Below are positions 33,563 to 42,883 of a stretch of DNA of 64,000 nucleotides, piece after piece (the first letter of the stretch is position 1; each line of letters starts with the position of its first letter). Below the pieces are notes generated by a model, which was not told where the DNA came from, did no database searches, and was given only the letters and a program-made list of their open reading frames with translations. A program made the translations under genes and the position numbers. Location: positions 1 to 64,000 of the forward strand of contig NZ_JAKMUZ010000011.1 of NCBI RefSeq assembly GCF_027570195.1, written 5' to 3'. Source of the stretch: Corynebacterium yonathiae. GTDB taxonomy: Bacteria > Actinomycetota > Actinomycetes > Mycobacteriales > Mycobacteriaceae.

Positions 33563-34063
33563 ATGGACGAGAAACTGCAAACCCTCCTGAATAACCAGGT
33601 CATTAGCGAGTACGGCGCTTCCATGGTCTATACCCAGCTGGCCTTCGAGATGGACAACCTCTCCTTCCCAGGTATGCGCGATTGGTTCATGGGTCAGGCC
33701 GCTGAAGAGCGCGGGCACGCCGAGAAGATTGCGGACCACTTGCTCTCCCGCGGTTACCGCGTAGAGCTCACTGACATCCCGGTTGGTTCCGTGAAGGCCG
33801 CTAACCCGCAGGATGCGTTCCAGGCTTCCCTGGAGCACGAGCAGAAGGTCTCCGAGGAAATCCGCACCATCGCTCGCGCGGCGCTGGAGGCACAGGACCT
33901 GGAATCCCGCCAGCTCGTTGACTGGTTCTTGAGCGAGCAGGTAGAGGAAGAGGCTACCGTTTCTGAGATTCTGGACCAGATCAAGCTGGTAGGAAATGAC
34001 GGCTCTGGCCTGCTGCGCATTGATGAGCGCCTGGCTGGTCGTACCGAAGGTGGCGCTGCCTAA
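33563..34063 (+). CDS. ftn: Ferritin
   Basis: This 166-residue protein has the four-helix ferritin fold and the diiron ferroxidase ligands in E-Y-G-A-S-M-V-Y and A-A-E-E-R-G-H-A-E-K, with a further E near Q-V-E-E-E-A-T. It oxidises Fe(II) and stores it as a mineral in 24-mers in the cytoplasm. The ATG at 33563 has an AAAGG site; the upstream frame is non-coding. A DtxR box upstream and a strong hairpin downstream fit an iron-regulated single gene. Confidence 0.94.
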   Translation: MDEKLQTLLNNQVISEYGASMVYTQLAFEMDNLSFPGMRDWFMGQAAEERGHAEKIADHLLSRGYRVELTDIPVGSVKAANPQDAFQASLEHEQKVSEEIRTIARAALEAQDLESRQLVDWFLSEQVEEEATVSEILDQIKLVGNDGSGLLRIDERLAGRTEGGAA

Positions 34064-34103
34064 GCGCGCCTGGGTGAATAACAAACCCATCAAGATTTAG
34101 GTT

Positions 34104-34139
34104 AATCCTCCCATGGCACTGCAGTGCCATGGGAGGATT
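34104..34139. terminator. Perfect 36-bp palindrome after ftn, overlapping the next gene's ribosome site
   Basis: AATCCTCCCATGGCACTG is followed directly by its exact complement to 34139, then GTTTCT. The hairpin can terminate the ftn transcript, though the T tract is poor. Its 3' arm contains GGGAGGA, 7-8 bases before the ATG of the next gene at 34146, so the structure would hide that ribosome site in any read-through transcript. Confidence 0.75.
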
Positions 34140-34145
34140 GTTTCT

Positions 34146-34499
34146 ATGTCAACACAACGCAAGGCTTTCTGCGCCATGACGCTTTTGATTCTGGCGCTTT
34201 TTCTCATCGTGGGAGCGGCGATTATGTCCACCCACGTGGCCTTGGGAGTATTCCTGACCACGGCGGCGCTGATGCTCGGGCCGTTCGCCGGGCTCGCGCT
34301 GTTAGTTTACGGTGCCGCGGGCAAGCGCGGTGTGGTTACTCGCTCGCTGTATAGCCTTGGTGGCATGCTGCTTATCAGTGCGATCGGCGGCATTTTCGCC
34401 TTGTCTATGGAACAAGTCTCCGCGATGCTGCCCGTCTTTGTCGCTGGTGCGGGCGTGGGAATTGTGGCTGTGCTGACTCAGGCACCGAAACGCGCATAA
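34146..34499 (+). CDS. Small membrane protein of unknown function
   Basis: This 117-residue protein has four predicted helices (about 10-30, 35-58, 66-86 and 92-112) and few charged residues except R-K at the start and P-K-R-A at the end. No known motif. The start is ATG 34146, served by the GGGAGGA in the ferritin hairpin; an upstream frame to 34113 runs through the palindrome and is unlikely. Its position suggests that any read-through expression depends on opening of that hairpin. Confidence 0.6.
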   Translation: MSTQRKAFCAMTLLILALFLIVGAAIMSTHVALGVFLTTAALMLGPFAGLALLVYGAAGKRGVVTRSLYSLGGMLLISAIGGIFALSMEQVSAMLPVFVAGAGVGIVAVLTQAPKRA

Positions 34500-34512
34500 A
34501 CTGGCCCTCGTT

Positions 34513-35109
34513 ATGCCCAAACTCCTTTTTGATATGTACGGCGTACTCATGCGCCCGGCCACCCCAGAAAGTCATGCAGCCTTGGAGGGCCTCCTCGCGC
34601 CATCAGATGCGGAGGCGATGTGGGAGGCCTACGGGTTCTTCCGCCCAGACTATGATGCCGGCATCTTTAGCGATAGCCATTATTGGAACGAGGTAGCCGC
34701 TCGGGCCGGGCTGGGGGAGATACCCGTCGCGGAGGCGGTAGCGCGCGAAAACCGCGGACTATTGGAGGCGGACCCGGAGATGGTGGCTCTGGTCAAGGGG
34801 CTTATCGGGGAAGGCTATTGCGTGGGCATCTTGTCCAATATTCCCACCACGCTGGCAGGTCAGGTGCGACAGAAGCATACCTGGCTAGAGGACTGCGCGG
34901 CGGTGACCTTCAGCTGCGATATTGGCGTGGCCAAGCCGCACCCAGAGGCCTACCGCGTGGCCGTGGATGCTCTTTCTGCGCAGCCGAAGGATACTCACTT
35001 TTTTGATGACCGCATCGACTACGTGGAGGGTGCTAGCTACTGCGGGCTCAATGCCCACCTCTTTCGCGGCATCGACTCGGTACGTGAGGTGCTAAGCACA
35101 CTGGAGTGA
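34513..35109 (+). CDS. HAD-superfamily hydrolase
   Basis: This 198-residue protein has the HAD core: L-L-F-D-M-Y-G-V-L (nucleophile Asp7; the second Asp of D-x-D is replaced by Tyr), L-S-N-I-P-T-T (motif II Ser), V-A-K-P-H-P-E (motif III Lys) and F-F-D-D-R-I-D (motif IV acids). D-x-Y-G is seen in 2-haloacid dehalogenases, while phosphatases usually carry D-x-D-G. So the reaction may be dehalogenation or another nucleophilic hydrolysis. It converges with the ROK regulator and overlaps it by 18 bp. Confidence 0.82.
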   Translation: MPKLLFDMYGVLMRPATPESHAALEGLLAPSDAEAMWEAYGFFRPDYDAGIFSDSHYWNEVAARAGLGEIPVAEAVARENRGLLEADPEMVALVKGLIGEGYCVGILSNIPTTLAGQVRQKHTWLEDCAAVTFSCDIGVAKPHPEAYRVAVDALSAQPKDTHFFDDRIDYVEGASYCGLNAHLFRGIDSVREVLSTLE

Positions 35110-36225
35110 GCGGCCTAGCTCCAGCGGTTGGCGCAGGAGCTGGTCGGTGGCCACGGTGCGGGCTACCGCGCGGACAATCTCCTTATGGCTGGGGATCATG
35201 CGCAGCTGCAACTCATCGCCTGCGGTGGCGCGGACGGTGGCGGCGAATTGCTTGGGGGCCTTCGGGTCGTCGGTAAACGCGCCGCCGGCGATGACCACGG
35301 TGGCCGGGCAGTGGGCTTTGACCAGTTCCGCGGTGATGGCGCCCAATTGGCGGGCGCGCTCGTCCAAAATGGCGCGGACGGTGGGGTTGGAGTCGGCGAT
35401 CTGGGCGGCGTCGGCAAGCGTGGCTGCCTCCACGCCCTCGTGGCGTACCTGCTCCAGGACGTGCCGGGTGGCCAGCAGGTGCTCGGAGGCGCCGTGGCCA
35501 AGGAGCTCAGAGTGCGTTTGCGGCACGGGAATAATGGGGCTGACCTCGTCCTCTACGGAGAGCGCCGAGCCGATGGAATCATCCGCGAAGAGCACCAGAA
35601 CGCGCTCGCTGGTGCCAATCTCGGCCGCTTGGGTTTCGGAACCCAAAATAGCTGGGATCGCGGAGGAGACTACTACGGGTACGCCGAACTGGAAGCGCAG
35701 GCGTTCGGCGATGTCCACACCGTGCCAGTTGAGGTTTTCCGCGGTGACCAGGCCGTTGTCATCCACGGTGCCGGAGGTGGTCACGCCCAGGGAGACTAAG
35801 CGGTGGTTCAGGTTGGTCATCATGCGATTGATGCCGGCCATGATGTGCTCGAGGAAGTCATCCTCGCTGAGGTTTGCTACCGGCGTGGCCAACTCTTCTT
35901 CGCTTAAGGTGCGGCCCTTGATGTCATAGAGGCCGATGTAGGTCTGCTTGGTGCCCACGGAGATGCCGCCGAGCGCCCAGTCATTATCGGCCGCCTCAAG
36001 CGGCACGGTTGGCCGGCCGCGCCCACGGGACTGGGTGAGGTCGGTGCGTTCCTGGATGAGGCCCGCGTTGAGTAGGGAAGTAGTAGCGCGCGTGATGGTG
36101 GGCTGGGAAAGCCCGGTGGCTTCCACCAGCTCGCTTCGGGTGATGATCGGGTTCAGGCGCACCAAATGAAGGCACTTTGCGGCCGGCGTGCGGGGCCGCG
36201 TGAACACTGGGCCAGATTTGATCAT
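35092..36225 (-). CDS. ROK-family transcriptional regulator
   Basis: This 377-residue protein has an N-terminal winged helix-turn-helix (about 18-70, with R-S-E-L-V-E-A-T-G-L-S-Q-P-T) and a C-terminal ROK domain (about 85-360) of the sugar-kinase fold. The zinc-binding cysteines of ROK kinases are missing, and only A-H-C-P-A-T is seen, so it is a regulator. ROK repressors respond to sugars or sugar phosphates. The ligand and targets are not evident from neighbours. The ATG at 36225 is preferred over 36243. Confidence 0.85.
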   Translation of the reverse strand: MIKSGPVFTRPRTPAAKCLHLVRLNPIITRSELVEATGLSQPTITRATTSLLNAGLIQERTDLTQSRGRGRPTVPLEAADNDWALGGISVGTKQTYIGLYDIKGRTLSEEELATPVANLSEDDFLEHIMAGINRMMTNLNHRLVSLGVTTSGTVDDNGLVTAENLNWHGVDIAERLRFQFGVPVVVSSAIPAILGSETQAAEIGTSERVLVLFADDSIGSALSVEDEVSPIIPVPQTHSELLGHGASEHLLATRHVLEQVRHEGVEAATLADAAQIADSNPTVRAILDERARQLGAITAELVKAHCPATVVIAGGAFTDDPKAPKQFAATVRATAGDELQLRMIPSHKEIVRAVARTVATDQLLRQPLELGRSLQCA

Positions 36226-36321
36226 AAAAAGGAGTATAATCATCCCAGACTGCTTTGTCTAACCTGATAAAAGTTTCATGTACCGAATAGTCTAAAGGTG
36301 GTGGTGGGGGCACAGATATCT

Positions 36322-36903
36322 ATGCTGGAGAGCATGCAGTCAGTAGCGGTTTATTGTGGTTCAGCAACAGGAAACTCCCCGGCCTACACTCAAGCGGCAC
36401 AGGAATTGGGCGCAGAGCTGGCCCGACGCGGCCTGAACCTGGTCTATGGTGGCGGCAATATCGGCTTGATGCGCGAGGTAGCGCAGGCCTGCCTGGCGGC
36501 TGGCGGCACCGTCACTGGTGTGATGCCGCAGTCACTGGTGGATCTGGAGATTTCCCACCCCGGCCTGACCACCCTAGAGGTGGTGGGCTCTATGGCCGAG
36601 CGCAAGACCCGCATGGAGCAGCTCGCCGATGCCTATATTTGCCTCCCCGGCGGAGTTGGCACCCTCGAGGAACTTACTGAGGTGCTCACCCTGCAGCAGC
36701 TGGGCCACCTCCGCGGCCCGGTAGGCCTAGTTAATACCGAGGAATTTTGGCACCCTTTCTACGCCATGTACGCCGCCATGGCCGAATCCGGCTTTATCTT
36801 GCCGCGCTTTGTAGACGCGCTGGTAATGAAAGAGAAACCGCAGGACATCCTGGATGAATTCAGCCACTGGAACTATCCCGGCACAAAGTGGGACAACGAT
36901 TAG
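36322..36903 (+). CDS. LOG-family protein (TIGR00730; nucleotide 5'-monophosphate phosphoribohydrolase)
   Basis: This protein of about 193 residues has the Rossmann-like LOG fold with the P-G-G-V-G-T-L-E-E-L motif and an early Y-G-G-G-N-I-G-L-M. LOG proteins cleave cytokinin riboside 5'-monophosphates or other nucleotides to base and ribose 5-phosphate. An ATG at 36322 has a GGGGG site upstream; ATG 36334 is an alternative. Divergent from the ROK regulator. Actual substrate in corynebacteria: AMP or cytokinin nucleotides. Confidence 0.88.
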   Translation: MLESMQSVAVYCGSATGNSPAYTQAAQELGAELARRGLNLVYGGGNIGLMREVAQACLAAGGTVTGVMPQSLVDLEISHPGLTTLEVVGSMAERKTRMEQLADAYICLPGGVGTLEELTEVLTLQQLGHLRGPVGLVNTEEFWHPFYAMYAAMAESGFILPRFVDALVMKEKPQDILDEFSHWNYPGTKWDND

Positions 36904-36972
36904 TTAACAAGTTCGCAACTTCAGCCTCCCCGGGTGGCCTATAGCCGATACTTAGGGATAGACTTCCTCGTT

Positions 36973-38643
36973 ATGAGTTCTGAGCAGACCGCTAAGCGCC
37001 AGCCTTCTCTACTGGACGCTTCGTGCGATAACTTCGTTCACGACCTAGCCGAGCTTTCCCCCACCGATGCCACCGCGTGGGGAATTGACGGCTACGAGGG
37101 CGAATTGCAGGATTTCTCCCCCGAATACTTCACCGCCATCGCGGATCGCACCCGTGAGATGGTTGCGGACTTGGACGCCCTGGATGACACCACCGACGAA
37201 TCCGATGATGAGGATGACTTTGATGAGGTGGACTACGTCACCGCGGCCGTCCTACGCGATCGACTTTGCCTCGATCTAGATTTGCACCACCACAGCGAGG
37301 ATATGCGCTGCCTGAATAATATCGCCTCACCGGTGCAGACCATTCGCGATACCCTGCTGCTGATGCCGCAGGATACGGAGGAGGACCGCGATGCTATTCG
37401 CTCCCGCCTATCCCAGGTGAAGAACTCTTTGGCCGGCTACCGCAGCTCCCTGGAAGAGGCGGCCTCCCACGGCATGGTGGCACCACACCGCCAGATTTCA
37501 GAGGTCATTGTGCAGTGCGAGCGGCTTGCGGACGCCGACTCGATGCTCGAGTCCCTCGGCCTCGATGCCGACTCCGCCGAGGTAGAGCAAGCCAAGGAGG
37601 CATTTGGCGAATTTTCCGATTGGCTGTCCAATGATCTGCAGCCCCAAGCCCCCACGAAGGATGCCGTGGGCCGCGAGCGCTACGAACGCTTTTCCAAGCT
37701 CTTTGTGGGCGATGCCGTCAACCTCGATGAGGCCTATGAATGGGGGCTTGACCAGGTGCGCACCCTGCGCGCGGAGCAGGAAAAGATTGCCCACGAGCTC
37801 TATGGTTCCGATTGCTCGGTACGCGCGGCGATGCGCAAGCTCAACCACGAGGAGCGCTATACCCTGCGCGGCACCGATGCCTTGGTGGAGTGGATGCAAT
37901 CTACCGCCGATGGCGTCATCGCAGAGCTCAACGGCAAAGAATTTGATATTCCGGAAGAAGTAGAAGAGATCGAGTGCTGCATCGATCCGGCCGGTACCGG
38001 CGGCATCTTCTATACCCCGCCGAGCGATGACTTCTCCCGCCCGGGCCGCATGTGGTGGTCCGTGCCAGAAGGCCAAGACACCTTCCACACCTGGCAAGAG
38101 CTGACCACCGTTCACCACGAGGGCGTGCCAGGCCACCACCTGCAGCTAGGTTCCGCGCTGGTGCAGGAGGATCTCAACCTGTGGCGCCGCGCGGTGACGT
38201 GGAACTCTGGTCATGGCGAGGGTTGGGCGCTCTACGCCGAGCAGCTCATGGCCGAGCTGGGCTATATGGATGATCCGGGCTTCCGTATGGGCATGTTGGA
38301 TGCGCAGCGCCTGCGCGCCGCCCGCGTGGTCGTGGACATCGGATTGCACTTGGGCAAGCAGTTGCCGGATTGCTCGACGTCCGGCGTGTGGGACAAGGCG
38401 CACGTGAAGACCTTCATGCGTGAAAACACCGCCATGGATGATGCGAACCTCAATTTTGAGGTCAATCGCTACCTCGGCTGGCCGGGCCAGGCGCCCTCCT
38501 ATGCTTTGGGCCAGCGCCTGTGGCAGGAGACCCGCGCCGCGGCCGAGAAGCAGGGGATGAGCGCGCGCGAGTTCCACTCCGAGGCCCTCGCCCTTGGCTC
38601 CGTGCCGATGTCCGTTCTGCGTGAGTCCGTCTTGGATAACTAG
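36973..38643 (+). CDS. DUF885-family protein, probable zinc peptidase
   Basis: This 556-residue protein matches the DUF885 family by length and by the conserved V-H-H-E-G-V-P-G-H-H-L-Q and H-G-E-G-W-A-L-Y motifs, arranged as metal-ligand histidines and glutamate. Related proteins are annotated as secreted or cytoplasmic peptidases; no signal peptide is seen. An acidic insertion (about 80-95, D-E-S-D-D-E-D-D) is present. The ATG at 36973 is preferred over 36934 because the extra segment lacks a ribosome site. Function is inferred from family only. Confidence 0.75.
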   Translation: MSSEQTAKRQPSLLDASCDNFVHDLAELSPTDATAWGIDGYEGELQDFSPEYFTAIADRTREMVADLDALDDTTDESDDEDDFDEVDYVTAAVLRDRLCLDLDLHHHSEDMRCLNNIASPVQTIRDTLLLMPQDTEEDRDAIRSRLSQVKNSLAGYRSSLEEAASHGMVAPHRQISEVIVQCERLADADSMLESLGLDADSAEVEQAKEAFGEFSDWLSNDLQPQAPTKDAVGRERYERFSKLFVGDAVNLDEAYEWGLDQVRTLRAEQEKIAHELYGSDCSVRAAMRKLNHEERYTLRGTDALVEWMQSTADGVIAELNGKEFDIPEEVEEIECCIDPAGTGGIFYTPPSDDFSRPGRMWWSVPEGQDTFHTWQELTTVHHEGVPGHHLQLGSALVQEDLNLWRRAVTWNSGHGEGWALYAEQLMAELGYMDDPGFRMGMLDAQRLRAARVVVDIGLHLGKQLPDCSTSGVWDKAHVKTFMRENTAMDDANLNFEVNRYLGWPGQAPSYALGQRLWQETRAAAEKQGMSAREFHSEALALGSVPMSVLRESVLDN

Positions 38644-39731
38644 CGGCGCAGCAGTCGCTGGGCCAGGCGTAGCAGCTGTGGCAAGTAGCCCGCTACGACC
38701 AGTACCGCGATGAGGCGGGTGAGCTGGACTGCGATGACCGCTGGGCCGGCCCCGCCCTCCGCCGAGAGTGCGAGTACTGTCTCTAGCGCGCCGGGACTGG
38801 TGGCCAGGTAGGCCTCGAAGTAAGTGATGTGCAGCCACTTGGTTAGCGGCCAAGCGGTGGCCGCGCAGATGCCGATGATGACCATGATGAAAAGAACTGT
38901 GGCGGGCAATTGCTTGGCAAAGGCCTTGAGCGCCGGCAGCGAAAGCCCACCGCCGCAGACCCAACCAATGGACAAAAAGGCCATCACCTTAAAGGCATAG
39001 AGCGGTTCGAGCGTGTGGCCCTCCGGCAACACGAAAGAGGCTAGAACCGTCAGCAGCAAGGGCCCGAGTACCGCGGCGGCGGGGAGATGGAGGAACTTGC
39101 CTACCTTTTCTCCTATGCAGGCAATGGCAATCACTAGGGCAACTATCCACCAGGTAGTTTCGCCGTCGACCGAAAGATCCGCTCCTTCGCCGGCAGGCGT
39201 GTCCAATAAGGCGACCACGGCCGGTAGCGATACCGAGACTACTAACAGGCGCAGGTATTGGGTGAGGGCGACGTAGCGGAAGTCGGCACCGAGTTCGTCG
39301 GCAAGCGCGGGCATGAGGGACGCACCGCCCGGCAGCATGGATAAAATGCCGGTTTCGGAGGAGACATCGTGCGGCTGCGCGCGGTGTAAGAGTTGGCCGC
39401 CGATAACGCCTACCATCAGTGTCACAAAGGAGATCGTCAGGGCGGCAGGCAGGAAGCCAAGCAATTGGCCCACCGGTACCACGGTCAGCGGGATGGCAGC
39501 CATCATGCCGATAAAACCACGCGACATGCTATAAAAACTCCGGTTCACACGCAGATCTTCCCCAGTAAAAAGCGCCATGGCGCCGGAGGAGAGGATCGCT
39601 GCCAAGATCCAGGCCGCAGGTACGTGCCACATGCTAAACAGCCAGCCCAATACGACCGATGCCGGAACGACAATGGCCCACCGTGCCACGGTATGGGCAC
39701 TAAGCCCGGTGCCTTCCTGCTGTGCGGCCAT
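38640..39731 (-). CDS. AbrB-family integral membrane protein (putative transporter)
   Basis: This 363-residue protein has about ten helices arranged as two AbrB repeats, with the conserved G-I-L-S-M-L-P-G-G-A-S and S-P-G-A-L-E-T stretches at pseudo-equivalent positions. AbrB-type membrane proteins (PF05145) have no proven transport substrate; the name is unrelated to the AbrB regulator. It converges with the DUF885 gene (4-bp overlap). Confidence 0.8.
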   Translation of the reverse strand: MAAQQEGTGLSAHTVARWAIVVPASVVLGWLFSMWHVPAAWILAAILSSGAMALFTGEDLRVNRSFYSMSRGFIGMMAAIPLTVVPVGQLLGFLPAALTISFVTLMVGVIGGQLLHRAQPHDVSSETGILSMLPGGASLMPALADELGADFRYVALTQYLRLLVVSVSLPAVVALLDTPAGEGADLSVDGETTWWIVALVIAIACIGEKVGKFLHLPAAAVLGPLLLTVLASFVLPEGHTLEPLYAFKVMAFLSIGWVCGGGLSLPALKAFAKQLPATVLFIMVIIGICAATAWPLTKWLHITYFEAYLATSPGALETVLALSAEGGAGPAVIAVQLTRLIAVLVVAGYLPQLLRLAQRLLRR

Positions 39732-39844
39732 GCGAGCCTCCTAGTTCTGCTGCGACAAAAGTATAATGCCTTCTTTTACTCCACTATGGGGAGGCCGGTA
39801 GGCGGGTTATCACCTTACATCATTCAAGATTTATGATCGGGGGC

Positions 39845-40615
39845 ATGGAAATCGATGTGGTGCAGTGGGTAATTCTCTTCTTTGGTACCGCGGCCGCGGG
39901 GTGGGTCGATGCGGTCATCGGCGGTGGCGGATTGATCTTGATTCCGATGCTGCTGGCGGTCCTGCCGGGCCTTGCTCCGGCCGCCGCTTTGGGCACTAGT
40001 AAGCTCGCCGCGGTGACTGGCACCGGATCCGCTGCCGTGACCCTTGCGCGCAAGGTGAAGCTGGACAAGGCAGAAATGGCGCGCTTCATCCTCATCGCGC
40101 TGGTCTGCTCCGGGTTGGGGGCCAGCGTGGCCTCGAGCCTCGATAAAGACGTCATGCGGCCCATCATCATCGTGCTCATGGTTACCGTGGGTATCTTCGT
40201 TGCCTTCAAACCGGACTTTGGCAGCAGCGATTCGGCCGGCACCCGTGGCGGTTGGCGGAGTGTCGTGGTCCTGTTACTCTCCGGCATCATTTCCTTTTAT
40301 GATGGCATCTTTGGCCCTGGTACCGGCATGTTTTTGATCATGGCCTTTACCTCTATTTTTGCGCAGAACTTCTTGACCTCTGCGGCCATGGCCAAGGTAG
40401 TCAATACAGCTACCAACCTCGGCGCGCTCATCGTGTTCATTATTGGCGGGCACGTGTGGTGGACGCTTGGCATCGTGCTCGGCGTAGCCAATATCGCCGG
40501 CGCACTTCTCGGCGCTCGTACCGTACTCGGCGGCGGTGCCAAATTCATCCGCTACGCGTTACTTACCCTAGTCGTGGTCATGAGCTGCTACCTGGGCTGG
40601 CAGCAATGGGGTTAG
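39845..40615 (+). CDS. TSUP-family (TauE/SafE) membrane permease
   Basis: This 256-residue protein has about eight helices and the TSUP signature G-W-V-D-A-V-I-G-G-G-G-L near the N-terminus, with a second such region at Y-D-G-I-F-G-P-G-T-G-M. TSUP proteins export sulfite, sulfoacetate or related organosulfur anions. The ATG at 39845 follows a GGGGG site. It converges with hrpB with a 1-bp gap. The substrate is not known. Confidence 0.85.
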   Translation: MEIDVVQWVILFFGTAAAGWVDAVIGGGGLILIPMLLAVLPGLAPAAALGTSKLAAVTGTGSAAVTLARKVKLDKAEMARFILIALVCSGLGASVASSLDKDVMRPIIIVLMVTVGIFVAFKPDFGSSDSAGTRGGWRSVVVLLLSGIISFYDGIFGPGTGMFLIMAFTSIFAQNFLTSAAMAKVVNTATNLGALIVFIIGGHVWWTLGIVLGVANIAGALLGARTVLGGGAKFIRYALLTLVVVMSCYLGWQQWG

Positions 40616-42883
40616 CTACATCCGATTCTTGGTGCGCGCGGTAGCAATCGCATTCCACGGGTCCTCCGGCCAGGGGTGCTTGGGGTAACGCCCGCGCATA
40701 TCGGCGCGCACGCCAGCATAGGGTCCGGACCAGAAGCTGGCGAGATCATCGGTCACCGCGAGCGGACGCCCAGCGGGGGAGAGTAGGTGGAATTGCACGC
40801 GGTGGCCACAGTATTCGGGGGATTCGGCCAGTCCAAAGCATTCCTGCAGCTTGATATGAACCACGGGGCGATCGCCGGACCAGTCGATTATGGCATCGCG
40901 GCCGGAGGGCACCGGAAGGCGCTCGGGGGCGAGCTCGTCCAGGTGGGTGGCTTCCGGCCAGGGAAGGAGGCGTTGCAGCGCGGGGTACATGTCTAGCTTG
41001 GCGGCGGGAGTGCCCTCGGCGATGCGATGTAATTCGGGCCCGAGCCACTCGGCGGGATCCGCGGAATCGACGTCGGGCCACGGTTCGCCAAAGTGGGAGT
41101 GCAGGTGGCGCAGGCGGTCTTTTAACCTTTGGGCCTTTTCGCTGAAGGTAAAAAGTCCTAGGCCTTCTTCACGGATGCCGGCGGCAAGCGCCTCCTCGGC
41201 TGCGGGGCCCGTGACTTTAACCGGGGTCTCAGAAAGGGTGATGGCGCCCGCGGCCTTGACCTTGACGCCGCGCACGCGGCCATCGCGCAGGAAAGCGCGG
41301 GTTTCCTCGGTGACGCCGATGGCCGCCAGGGCAGCCGATTCCTCGATGCGAGCGGCCGAGCGGATGATGGCATTGCCCGCATTGGACAAGGAGACCTCCG
41401 CGATGGCAAGCCACGGCGCTCCGGCCAAGCCCGAGTTATCGAGCAGGCGCGCGCGGGTGCCGCTGGCCAGCAGGTAATCTTCGCCCATGCGCTTGGCCAC
41501 CTGCTCGGGAAAGGCGGTGGCTACGACCTCCCCGGGATCAGCCGGGCCGAGATCCTCTACGAGACGTGCAAGCCGCTTGACCTCCCTCTGCGGTGGGTGG
41601 TGACGAGTGAGATCGGGGGTTAAGGGGGCGTCAGCAAGCGAGGCGATAATGGGCGCGGCCTGGTTGCCGTGGCGGAGCAAGGAGGCGCCGAGGCGCGGAT
41701 CGGTGGGCAGGAGGGCGAGTTCTTGCGTGGCGCCAATGCGCTTGAGCGTTGCCTGTGCGGATGCGAGGGCCTGGGCCGGGGGCGGATCGAGCAGCGGGAA
41801 GTCCGGGCCTGCGGCCCAGCAGTCCAGAAACAGCGCGGCCTGGGTGAGGTCCGCGGAGAGGATCTCCGGGGTGGTGTGTGGGGAAAAGTGCTGGTAATCG
41901 TCCTGCGAATAGCAGCGAATCACGGTGCCTGGTGCCTCACGGCCGGCACGACCAGCGCGCTGATCAGCACTCGACTTTGAGGTAGAAACCGTCACTAGCC
42001 CGGACATGCCGCGTTGGGCGTCGCGCCGGGGAATGCGGGAAAGCCCGGCATCTACCACCACGCGCACGCCCGGCACGGTAAGCGAGGACTCCGCGATAGA
42101 GGTAGCCACGACGATGCGCTGTTCATCGGTATACAGCGCGGCGTCTTGCTCCGCGGTGGTTTGCTTGCCATGCAGCGGAAACACATTATGGCCTGCTAAG
42201 GCATCGCACACGAGGTTGACTTCGCGCACGCCGGGCACAAAGACCAGCGTTGATTCTTGCTGGCGGGCTGCCTGCTTGGCGACGTCCCCATAAAACTCCC
42301 TCGTTCCCGCCGCCCTGCCCGGCATGGGGGCGTACTGGATGTCGAGCGGATGGGTGACCGCCTCGGTGACGTGGACGGGGGCGTCCATAAGCTGGGAAAA
42401 GCGCTGCGCATCCACGGTGGCGGACATGGCGATGACGCGGAAGTCCTCGCGTAGCTCGGCCAGTTCCAGGCACATGCCCAGCACCAGATCCGTATCGAGC
42501 TGGCGCTCGTGGACCTCATCGATGGCAACGGTGGCTACGCCCTCGAGTTCCGGATCCTTTAGCAGGCGCCGCAGCAGCACGCCCGGCGTGACGAACTCGA
42601 CGTCGCTGCCCCTGCGGGACTCGCCCCGGATGGCGAAACCGACCTTGTCCGGGGTACCGCTGAGGGTACTCAGGCGCTGCGCGGCCGCGCGCACGGCCAC
42701 ACGGCGTGGGGCGGTGACGATGACCTTGCCGCGTCCTGCCGCGTGATTGGCCAGCGCCGGTGGCACGAGCGTGGTTTTACCCGTACCGGGCGGGGCCTGG
42801 ATGACGACGTTTCCGGTGCTAGGTAGCGAATCGATGGTCTCGGCTACGGGAAGTCCCGCGCCGATGCGAGCGAGATCAAACAT
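40616..42883 (-). CDS. hrpB: ATP-dependent helicase HrpB
   Basis: This 755-residue DEAH/RHA helicase has Walker A P-P-G-T-G-K-T-T, D-E-V-H (motif II), S-A-T (motif III), Q-R-A-G-R-A-G-R (motif VI) and a C-terminal HrpB-specific domain ending in the W-P-E-D-P-W region. Family members unwind RNA in vitro; the biological role of HrpB is unknown. It is slightly shorter than E. coli HrpB. The next gene upstream ends one base before its start. Confidence 0.92.
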   Translation of the reverse strand: MFDLARIGAGLPVAETIDSLPSTGNVVIQAPPGTGKTTLVPPALANHAAGRGKVIVTAPRRVAVRAAAQRLSTLSGTPDKVGFAIRGESRRGSDVEFVTPGVLLRRLLKDPELEGVATVAIDEVHERQLDTDLVLGMCLELAELREDFRVIAMSATVDAQRFSQLMDAPVHVTEAVTHPLDIQYAPMPGRAAGTREFYGDVAKQAARQQESTLVFVPGVREVNLVCDALAGHNVFPLHGKQTTAEQDAALYTDEQRIVVATSIAESSLTVPGVRVVVDAGLSRIPRRDAQRGMSGLVTVSTSKSSADQRAGRAGREAPGTVIRCYSQDDYQHFSPHTTPEILSADLTQAALFLDCWAAGPDFPLLDPPPAQALASAQATLKRIGATQELALLPTDPRLGASLLRHGNQAAPIIASLADAPLTPDLTRHHPPQREVKRLARLVEDLGPADPGEVVATAFPEQVAKRMGEDYLLASGTRARLLDNSGLAGAPWLAIAEVSLSNAGNAIIRSAARIEESAALAAIGVTEETRAFLRDGRVRGVKVKAAGAITLSETPVKVTGPAAEEALAAGIREEGLGLFTFSEKAQRLKDRLRHLHSHFGEPWPDVDSADPAEWLGPELHRIAEGTPAAKLDMYPALQRLLPWPEATHLDELAPERLPVPSGRDAIIDWSGDRPVVHIKLQECFGLAESPEYCGHRVQFHLLSPAGRPLAVTDDLASFWSGPYAGVRADMRGRYPKHPWPEDPWNAIATARTKNRM

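Noticed and set aside
34098..34116. Second DtxR box after ftn (TTAGGTTAATCC...)
   Set aside because: Only the left half-site matches; the right half is part of the perfect hairpin.
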